From: Bdellovibrio sp.
Lineage (GTDB): Bacteria > Bdellovibrionota > Bdellovibrionia > Bdellovibrionales > Bdellovibrionaceae
NCBI GenBank assembly: GCA_014376935.1
Contig: JACMQO010000080.1
Span: forward strand, 1-58,108
DNA: 58,108 nt
Direction: 5' to 3'
Under the pieces are notes generated by a model. That model made no database searches, was not told the origin of the DNA, and was given only the letters and a program-made list of their open reading frames with translations. Position numbers and translations under genes: made by a program. Below are positions 52,219 to 58,108 of this stretch, piece by piece (positions within the stretch are counted from its first letter, which is position 1; each line of letters starts with the position of its first letter).

Positions 52219-53985
52219 ATGAAAAAAGTCATCATCGGTCACAGAGGCGTCGGCAAAACATCTTTTCTAAAAAGGCACCAGACCTATTGTAAACAACTAG
52301 GAATCGACGCGGTCCATTTTGATTTAGACGAGCAAATCGAACTGTCTGAAAAACAAAGCATCCGAAATATCTTTAAAGATAAAGGCGAAGCCTATTTTCG
52401 CGAACTTGAAGAATCTATTTTTAAAAAATTGACCTCAGAAAATTCATCTTACGTGATTAGTTTGGGTGCGGGGTTCAATTTAAAAAGAATTTCGAACGAG
52501 AATGAAGTTTTACTATTAAGCCGTTTGACCGATAAATCGGGTCGTATTTTTTTAAATCGACCAAGGTTGAATCCGGATGAAAGCCCACTTGAAGAGTACA
52601 AGCAGCGCTACTTAGAACGTAACGAAAAATTTTTAGACAAGGCAACGCAGTTATATTCAATGCCTGAGGGTATTGAAGCTGAAAATGAAACAGAAAAGAA
52701 AATTGTTACGGGCGAATTTTTTATTGATGATGCTTTTTACACTTTAACTGAAAAAGAAATTTCGAACTTAGATTATCTGAAAGCTAGATACAAAGTGATC
52801 GAGCTGCGCACAGATTTAATTAGTCTTGAAAAAATTGTAAACGTTGTGCAGGCCGACTGTGACAAGGAATGGCTTATTTCGGTTCGACGAAACGAAAAAG
52901 TTCCTGAATTTGCGAACGCACGCTACGATTTTGATATCGAGCTTCCGCATAAGCCCAGCTTTTTTGCCAAAAATAAACGTAACATTATTTCTTGTCATAC
53001 AGATCAAATCGATCAGGCCTTGAAGCAGGTGCAAGATATTAAAGATTATCACGTTAAGCTAAGCCCCGCGGTTGAATCCTTTGATGATTTAATAAAAGGA
53101 TACAACTGGCAGCAAGTAGACTCTAGAAACAGAAGTTTTTTACCACGTTCAAAAAATGGTAAATGGATGTGGTACCGCCAGATGGCAAAATACCTTCAAG
53201 AAATTAATTTTATTCGTAATTTTACTTTCTTAAAAGATCAGCCTTCGAAATATCAGTGGCTATCATTACCCTTAGAAAGACCCAATCGCTTCGCTGCCGT
53301 TTTAGGAAAGCCCGTTCTTTTTTCTAGAAGTCCCGAGGCCCATAAATCTTTCTTTGCGAACAAAAGCACGTTCTTTACCGCGATTGAAATCGATGAAACT
53401 GAACTGCAGAAGAATTATAAATGGCTCAAGTCTGTGGGGCTGACTTATGCGGCGGTAACGGCTCCGTTAAAAAAAGTGGCTTATTCAATATCAACTGAAA
53501 GTGACGACAATTCTAAAAAATTTGAATCGGTCAACACCCTTTACTTAACCGGAACAAAAGTGATTAGTTATAATACTGATATTTTTGGCTTTCAGAATTT
53601 AATGAAAGAAGTGACATTAAGAAAAGATGAAACCGTAGCTGTTTGGGGCGGCGGTGGAACCTTGCATATGATGCAATCCGTGCTACCCGATGCCATCTAT
53701 ATGTCGTCGCAAACGGCACTTCAGCGCGATGGAACAGATGTCTCAGATTTGAAGCCTTCGGTATTAGTTTGGGCGGCTCCACGTCATGCCGATACCCAGT
53801 GGCCGCCTGTTGGGTGGAAGCCGGCCTTGGTTGTAGATTTAAACTACGTTGAAAACTCAATGGGATTAGAATACGCGCAAAAAAAGAATCTAAATTATAT
53901 TTCGGGTTTAAAGATGTTTCAGATTCAAGCGCTAGAGCAAAAGAAGTTTTGGAATAAAGTTTCCGAAACTTCCTTTGTTATATAG
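52219..53985 (+). CDS. Shikimate kinase / dehydroquinase / shikimate dehydrogenase fusion
   Basis: Three shikimate domains lie in one 588-residue chain. Residues 1-165 are shikimate kinase (Walker A GHRGVGKTS, FDLDEQIE, GEAYFRELE). Residues about 185-345 resemble type I 3-dehydroquinase, with VIELRTD (Glu195, Arg197), FDIELP, SCHTD (His260) and YHVKLSP (Lys280, the Schiff-base position). Residues about 356-588 are shikimate dehydrogenase (FSRSPEAH, VTAPLK with Lys418, SVNT, YNTD with Asp454, WGGGGT, SGLKMFQIQALEQ). With aroB in front, the order matches fungal AROM except that EPSP synthase is missing. The middle domain is divergent, so its activity is less certain. Confidence 0.85.
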   Translation: MKKVIIGHRGVGKTSFLKRHQTYCKQLGIDAVHFDLDEQIELSEKQSIRNIFKDKGEAYFRELEESIFKKLTSENSSYVISLGAGFNLKRISNENEVLLLSRLTDKSGRIFLNRPRLNPDESPLEEYKQRYLERNEKFLDKATQLYSMPEGIEAENETEKKIVTGEFFIDDAFYTLTEKEISNLDYLKARYKVIELRTDLISLEKIVNVVQADCDKEWLISVRRNEKVPEFANARYDFDIELPHKPSFFAKNKRNIISCHTDQIDQALKQVQDIKDYHVKLSPAVESFDDLIKGYNWQQVDSRNRSFLPRSKNGKWMWYRQMAKYLQEINFIRNFTFLKDQPSKYQWLSLPLERPNRFAAVLGKPVLFSRSPEAHKSFFANKSTFFTAIEIDETELQKNYKWLKSVGLTYAAVTAPLKKVAYSISTESDDNSKKFESVNTLYLTGTKVISYNTDIFGFQNLMKEVTLRKDETVAVWGGGGTLHMMQSVLPDAIYMSSQTALQRDGTDVSDLKPSVLVWAAPRHADTQWPPVGWKPALVVDLNYVENSMGLEYAQKKNLNYISGLKMFQIQALEQKKFWNKVSETSFVI

Positions 53986-55218
53986 TTACGGGCAACTTTC
54001 GATATTCATCAGAACAGAGATCTTTTTAATTTGTGAAGTATTCGCAAGAATACTTTCCGAACCGGTCGTAGTTTGACTGATTACTTTTGAAGTTAAAGTG
54101 TTACTGGTGTTAAGGCGAATCATTTCGGTGGTTCCGCAGCCTGAAGTTAACACATCTGTCTTTCTAAATAAGAAGCTGCGCTCGTCAGAACCTAGGGTAA
54201 TAACCTTAGCGTTCGACGGTTTAATGGTTCCCGCAATGAAAGCTTCAAACTTAATACTTGATGTGGTTTGAAGTTGACCTATTCGGGGAGAAACAACACC
54301 TTGTAGATCAATCAACGAAATGACCAGACGTTTTCCTTTTGGTAACTTGACAGGAATCGCTAGGCTGCAGGCTTTGTTATCGACTAAACGATTCGTATCA
54401 TTTTGCGTGATATAGTTACTTAATGAAATTTCTAACGAATTTTTTGTTAAATCCAGTTCGGTGTAAATTTCTTTTTTCTGTGCCGAACAACCGCTACCAT
54501 TTGAAGCGACGCTTGATAGATCAAATAGCGATTGTATAGAATCGCCTTCAATCATCGGAATCAATGGGACCAAGCGGGTTGCTAATCGAAACGAATTTGG
54601 AATTTGTATCAGATCAGTCGAAATAACGTAATTATCATCATTGACCGAAGCGCTACGAAGTAATTCATGAAAAACTAAATATTGAATATTTCTTTCTTTT
54701 TCAAAGTGCTCTAACCATGCTGAACTATTTAATATAATTAAGCCTGGAATACCAATGGCGTCAACGACAGATCCTGTGTCGTCGAATAAGGTTTCATCCG
54801 TTAAGACAACACGGTTAATATCTAAAGCCGCCTTTAAATCATCCGTATTTAAATTGTTTTTACGAACAATCGTGTTTCCTGCTTCGGTCGTTAAAACATA
54901 CTCAAGAGCTTTTTTTCCGACTTGAATAAATGTCGAACGAATGTAGTCGCCGCCATTTCCAACCTTGTGGCCGATGATATCGATGCGATCGACTTTGAAT
55001 TGGCCGTTCGCACTTCGAATTAATTTAATACTGTCGGGTATAATATAGCCGCGGTTGTCGACAACAATCACGTTTTTCGCGGGAGCCGCGGGTGGAGTTG
55101 TATTGATAACTCCGGGCTTAATATTTAAGGCTTGAGATAAAGTGGTTTGCGAGGCGTGCGCCAGATTTGTAAATAGAGCAGTTGTCATTAAAATCGAAGA
55201 AAAATATTTACTTTTCAT
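53986..55218 (-). CDS. Secreted protein with C-terminal DUF4360-like domain
   Basis: A signal peptide (MKSKYFSSILMTTALFTNLA) leads to an N-terminal region with LVFHELLRSASVNDDNYVIS, which recalls a degenerate HExxH site (Arg in place of the last His). From about residue 245 (ASNGSGCSAQKKEI) to the end is a cysteine-bearing domain with ACSLAIPVKLPKGKRLVISL and SSIKFEAFIAGTI. It is related in pattern to the 185-residue protein at 56118-56675. The gene overlaps the regulator gene upstream by 11 nt, a clear sign of co-translation. Function unknown. Confidence 0.7.
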   Translation of the reverse strand: MKSKYFSSILMTTALFTNLAHASQTTLSQALNIKPGVINTTPPAAPAKNVIVVDNRGYIIPDSIKLIRSANGQFKVDRIDIIGHKVGNGGDYIRSTFIQVGKKALEYVLTTEAGNTIVRKNNLNTDDLKAALDINRVVLTDETLFDDTGSVVDAIGIPGLIILNSSAWLEHFEKERNIQYLVFHELLRSASVNDDNYVISTDLIQIPNSFRLATRLVPLIPMIEGDSIQSLFDLSSVASNGSGCSAQKKEIYTELDLTKNSLEISLSNYITQNDTNRLVDNKACSLAIPVKLPKGKRLVISLIDLQGVVSPRIGQLQTTSSIKFEAFIAGTIKPSNAKVITLGSDERSFLFRKTDVLTSGCGTTEMIRLNTSNTLTSKVISQTTTGSESILANTSQIKKISVLMNIESCP

Positions 55219-56023
55219 AGAGGTCCTCGTTCGCTGGGTGTGTTAACGGATAAATATAAAACGTCATTTTATAAACTTCACTTTTTTCACCGTCTTCTAA
55301 AAACTGCGTCAGTGAATCTTGAAATTCACGAATCATGCGTTTTGCTTCTGGCAACTTATTTTTATCAGCGGCAATCGTAACGGCCGTAAAATCGCGGTCT
55401 TCGACATTGACTTCATCTAATGCTTTTTCGGCTAATTTTAGATCGTTGTAGTGCGATTTTCGAATCGCCGCATCGCAGACATTGTCAGTAGTGATCATTG
55501 GGCCGCCCAATGGAATAAAACGGTTATATTTTTTAGTAATAAGTTTTAAATCCGTTAGACGAATAATCGTTTTTTGTAATTCGTGAAGGCTTAGCGAAAG
55601 GCGAGTCGCCATCCACGGTAAATCAGAAATAAAAGTCACCGTTTCCATTAATGATAATAAGGCAAAGTGCTGCCATTCGCTGATCAGGCTGAATTCATCG
55701 GCTCGTAACTTTAAAAAGTCGATATTTTTTTTGTATTTAATTAACGCTAATTTGCTGCTTGCAGGTTCGACCGTACCTTTTTTTAAAGGTTCAAATTGCG
55801 AAAGTAAGTTTTGAATTTCGGTGGGCTCAATCTGCATGCGATCCAAAATGCGTAAAGCCATTTTTTTTGAAATCTTACGTTTACCGGCGATAATTTCGCT
55901 TAAGGCGCTGGGGCTTAGCTGTAATTTTTTGGCAAAGGCGCGCATCGAAAATGCGGGATTCTTCCGCTGTAAAATTTCGAATTCAGAGCGAATTTTTGTT
56001 TGAATTGCGATTTGTTCATTCAT
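55208..56023 (-). CDS. TIGR02147-family regulator
   Basis: The N-terminal HTH (NPAFSMRAFAKKLQLSPSAL, SEIIAGKRKISKKMALRILD) belongs to the XRE-like type. The remaining 200 residues have the helical layout of TIGR02147 proteins (LKLRADEFSLISEWQHFALL, LSLHELQKTIIRLTDLKLI, AEKALDEVNVEDRDFTAVTI and KRMIREFQDSLTQFLED). The family is common in Bdellovibrio and Fibrobacter and uncharacterised. It sits between two DUF4360-like secreted genes on the same strand and is likely their dedicated regulator. Confidence 0.85.
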   Translation of the reverse strand: MNEQIAIQTKIRSEFEILQRKNPAFSMRAFAKKLQLSPSALSEIIAGKRKISKKMALRILDRMQIEPTEIQNLLSQFEPLKKGTVEPASSKLALIKYKKNIDFLKLRADEFSLISEWQHFALLSLMETVTFISDLPWMATRLSLSLHELQKTIIRLTDLKLITKKYNRFIPLGGPMITTDNVCDAAIRKSHYNDLKLAEKALDEVNVEDRDFTAVTIAADKNKLPEAKRMIREFQDSLTQFLEDGEKSEVYKMTFYIYPLTHPANEDLYEK

Positions 56024-56117
56024 TGTTCACTCCTTTCTTTTTTACAGTTTAGAAACCATGTGGTGTCATCAGTTAAGCCACCCAGTTGACTAAGCAATAG
56101 ATAGGCCGACCTTCAAT

Positions 56118-56675
56118 TTAGTGACATGGCACCAGTCGTAAAGTGATTTGCGATTTGTTAATGGCTAGTTTTGACGAAGTCGCCGGTGCCGCCAATTGCG
56201 CAGTCGCACTTAAATTAAGTCGTAAAATAGTATCTTGTCCGCAGGCCGATTTCACTAATGTGTTCGCGGAGTTCAGTTTACCTAAGGTAAATAATCGATT
56301 CGTCTCAGTTAAGATGGCCGCTTGCGGAACGCCTCTTAATCCCGCTAAAAATAATTCTTGTGATAGGGCTACGCGATCTTTCACCTGTAAGCGCGATAGA
56401 CCTGAAGAAACCGCTGAAGCCAATAATTGAAAACCATCAGGCACGTTGACCGGCACCGCAACTGCGCAAGTGCTGCGAACAAGTGTTCTAGAGCCGTCGG
56501 CTTGAAGTTGAAATTGAGGGTAGACGATCGTGACGCCGCCTGAATTCACAGACACTTTGATATTGCTATTCAAGCAACCTGAACCGCCCGAAGTCACTGC
56601 GCCGATTTGTGAAAGTTGGGCTTGTGCTGCCATCGTTAAAACTAATGTTGCTAACGCCGTGATAAGATTTTTCAT
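56118..56675 (-). CDS. Secreted DUF4360-like protein
   Basis: A signal peptide (MKNLITALATLVLTMAAQAQ) is followed by one DUF4360-like domain: TSGGSGCLNSNIKVSVNSGG, STCAVAVPVNVPDGFQLLAS, and KSACGQDTILRLNLSA. The four cysteines (three in these motifs and one at the C-terminus) are placed as in the C-terminal half of the larger protein at 53986-55218. Probably a disulfide-bonded extracellular or periplasmic protein. First gene of the three-gene cluster; the regulator follows after 94 bp. Confidence 0.7.
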   Translation of the reverse strand: MKNLITALATLVLTMAAQAQLSQIGAVTSGGSGCLNSNIKVSVNSGGVTIVYPQFQLQADGSRTLVRSTCAVAVPVNVPDGFQLLASAVSSGLSRLQVKDRVALSQELFLAGLRGVPQAAILTETNRLFTLGKLNSANTLVKSACGQDTILRLNLSATAQLAAPATSSKLAINKSQITLRLVPCH

Positions 56676-56750
56676 AAATTCCCCCTAGTTTGACTGAGTG
56701 GTTCAGTCTTGTTGTTGATTTAGGTTTAGCCGGGCCGGTTAGTCTTGGCT

Positions 56751-56783
56751 ATCTATTTTGGAACAAAGTGTTCCAAAATAGAT
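56751..56783. promoter_or_regulatory. Perfect 33-bp palindrome, candidate operator
   Basis: Two perfect 15-bp arms, ATCTATTTTGGAACA (56751-56765) and TGTTCCAAAATAGAT (56769-56783), flank the centre AAG. The element lies in the spacer between the divergent DUF4360/TIGR02147 cluster and the lipoprotein gene. It has no T-tract and is not at a gene 3' end, so an operator is more likely than a terminator. Confidence 0.6.
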
Positions 56784-56903
56784 TTGGACTGCTTCTATCA
56801 TGTAAAATGAATCGTGCGAGGGGTGACGATTAAAGGCGCTGTTCGGGTTATAGACGTTCGTAACGTCCTGACTTCATTCTGAAAGGGAGTCTAAATTGCA
56901 AAG

Positions 56904-58108
56904 ATGTCATTTATGAAAACATATCAAATCTTGGTCGTAAAAGTTGTTTCTTACCTAGCAGTTTTGGCCTTAATGCAAAGCTGTGCGAAGCCCACAGATT
57001 CTGGTTTGTTAACCGGAGTTCATACCGATAACACAAAAGCCCAAGAGACTGACCAGCAAGTGCTCGAGCGAATTCAAAAAGAACAAGCGAGGCAAAATCC
57101 AATTCCAGCTAATTCGATCAGCGAAAAAATGACACGTGTGAAAACTGCAGATGATAAAAAAGAAGAAAATAAAACTGTTGTTGTTTTGCCGGCAGTGCCG
57201 ACTACACCTGCACCCGTCGCGAAAGCTGCCGAGAATAAAGTTGAAGCGTGCGTCAATTACACAAATCTTAAATTAGAAAAAGTTGATTACATCGGTGTAA
57301 AATCGCCAGAACAAATCAAGATCGAACAATCAAAAAGAATCGCAAGCAAAGATAAAAAAGATAAGACAGATATCGCAAAAAATGCGATTTCAAAAGACAC
57401 TGAAAGTATTAAGGCGTCGAAAAATACGTATTTAACATTTAAAGATTTAGTCGGTTTAAATAAGATCTCGGATTCAGCCGCGGTGGTTTTTAGAACGAAA
57501 ATCGCCGAAGAAAAATCGGCGTTACCTTTGCTGGCGCGTAGCAACGAAAACACCTATTGCCGCATTGAAGGAGCTTCATCTTTTGCCGCGGGCGATGCTT
57601 TGACTTTTTCAAGCCAAGCTAAAATGTTAATTAGTAAAAGTTTTGATATTTATGAAGACCGCTTAGAATTTGTAAATGCCAATGGAAATTTGTCTTTGAT
57701 TTGTACGCATACAACGGTGGGATTGTTTATTGAAGAAGTCGCAAAAAATTTAGCGGCCTATATCACATTAACCACAGATAACGTCGCGATCAACGGCAGT
57801 CAATTTGTGAATCCATTTACTCAAACTCGAATGTTAAATGCATTCCAGATTTTAGATGTGGCAAAGATGAATCAGATCACGATGTCTGCTAATCCGAACG
57901 ATGTGCTTACGACTGAAAACAAGTCGATTTGTAAAGTCACCCAAAAGATGGGTCAGTACGATCTGAATAAAACGTACTTTAAAGTGGCTACAGGTCCGTT
58001 GGTTAAATCAGCAGACGGTCAAACAAGAATTGAATCGTCAGTCTATCAGGCGGATAAAAATAATTTTTTCGTGATGGCCTGTCAGTTTTCAGCTGAGGTA
58101 AATTCTGA
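56904..58108 (+). CDS. Large lipoprotein, unknown, cut by the window end
   Basis: The frame opens at ATG 56904 and stays open to the last base, so only the first 401 codons are seen. A lipobox (VLALMQSC) shows a lipoprotein; an inner ATG at 56913 begins a more compact signal. A Lys/Glu/Pro-rich linker of about 100 residues follows, then two similar modules: NTYCRIEGASSFAAGDALTF to SLICTH, and SICKVTQKMGQYDLNKTYFK to FVMACQF, each with a leading and trailing cysteine. No family recognised. GGGAG lies 15 bases upstream, a long spacing. Confidence 0.72.
   Translation, partial: MSFMKTYQILVVKVVSYLAVLALMQSCAKPTDSGLLTGVHTDNTKAQETDQQVLERIQKEQARQNPIPANSISEKMTRVKTADDKKEENKTVVVLPAVPTTPAPVAKAAENKVEACVNYTNLKLEKVDYIGVKSPEQIKIEQSKRIASKDKKDKTDIAKNAISKDTESIKASKNTYLTFKDLVGLNKISDSAAVVFRTKIAEEKSALPLLARSNENTYCRIEGASSFAAGDALTFSSQAKMLISKSFDIYEDRLEFVNANGNLSLICTHTTVGLFIEEVAKNLAAYITLTTDNVAINGSQFVNPFTQTRMLNAFQILDVAKMNQITMSANPNDVLTTENKSICKVTQKMGQYDLNKTYFKVATGPLVKSADGQTRIESSVYQADKNNFFVMACQFSAEVNS

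Noticed and set aside
57287-57553. Minus-strand frames near the window end
   Set aside because: They lie opposite the continuous plus-strand lipoprotein frame, which has a lipobox and runs to the last base.
1-58108. tRNA, rRNA, prophage, insertion sequence or CRISPR array
   Set aside because: No cloverleaf-like segment, rRNA-like stretch, transposase, integrase, phage structural gene or regularly spaced repeats were recognised by eye; a tRNA scan would be the decisive test for small RNAs.

Overview
The window reads as chromosome of a low-GC, Gram-negative, diderm bacterium, most likely a member of Bdellovibrionota. Supporting signs are a TIGR02147-type regulator, many secreted proteins and lipoproteins of unknown function, a candidate LexA site of the form TTAC-N3-GTAA (the form I recall for Bdellovibrio LexA), a caa3-type oxidase cluster, and several exported peptidoglycan- or polymer-acting enzymes. 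Lineage is inferred from gene content only. I see no rRNA, tRNA, CRISPR array, insertion sequence or prophage.

Layout. 1-2.5 kb: small unknown genes, a SWIM zinc finger/J-domain protein, a phosphatase-like exported protein that lacks the usual arginine, and a secreted double cysteine-repeat protein. 2.5-6.7 kb: a decayed patch holding three broken genes (a DUF1566-like protein with an internal stop, a KdsC-like HAD phosphatase split over frames, and an SGNH hydrolase on the minus strand split over several frames) around an intact nucleotidyltransferase/kinase fusion, probably a remnant surface-glycan locus. 6.8-17.9 kb: a nuclease-helicase fusion, a SOUL protein, a PP-loop ATPase, a SleB-like cell wall hydrolase, a DUF1653-GNAT fusion, a secreted EEP-family enzyme, then an H-protein-like gene/GNAT/FAD oxidase operon, a GGCT-like protein and TrmL. 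17.9-22.1 kb: a repeat element and a hairpin leader before secA, followed by a zinc-ribbon gene and a periplasmic coiled-coil gene. 22.1-29.5 kb: a matrixin-like lipoprotein protease pair diverging from a seven-gene cytochrome oxidase operon (cytochrome c, SCO, CoxB with heme c, CoxA, CoxC, CoxD, heme O synthase). 29.6-33.8 kb: an isolated secretin N0-N1 protein, maleylacetoacetate isomerase, a beta-barrel protein, a fumarylacetoacetase-family protein and a 2OG oxygenase fusion. 34-43.4 kb: oxyR, osmC, lon, a PhnD-like lipoprotein, a lipase-like lipoprotein, a membrane protein, lexA and a small lipoprotein. 43.4-51 kb: an M14 carboxypeptidase, an HPF-like protein, ung, dppABC-like genes and NADP isocitrate dehydrogenase. 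51.1-54 kb: aroB followed by a single protein with shikimate kinase, dehydroquinase and shikimate dehydrogenase domains in the order of fungal AROM. 54-58.1 kb: two DUF4360-like secreted proteins around a TIGR02147 regulator, a 33-bp palindrome in the divergent promoter region, and a lipoprotein gene that runs off the window.

How the parts fit. The oxidase block builds a complete terminal oxidase with its copper chaperone and heme O synthase. oxyR and osmC form a peroxide-response pair next to lon. maiA and the FAH-family gene can complete the end of tyrosine catabolism. The aro pair supplies four steps of the shikimate pathway. The most system-like unexplained unit is the TIGR02147/DUF4360 cluster with its palindrome.
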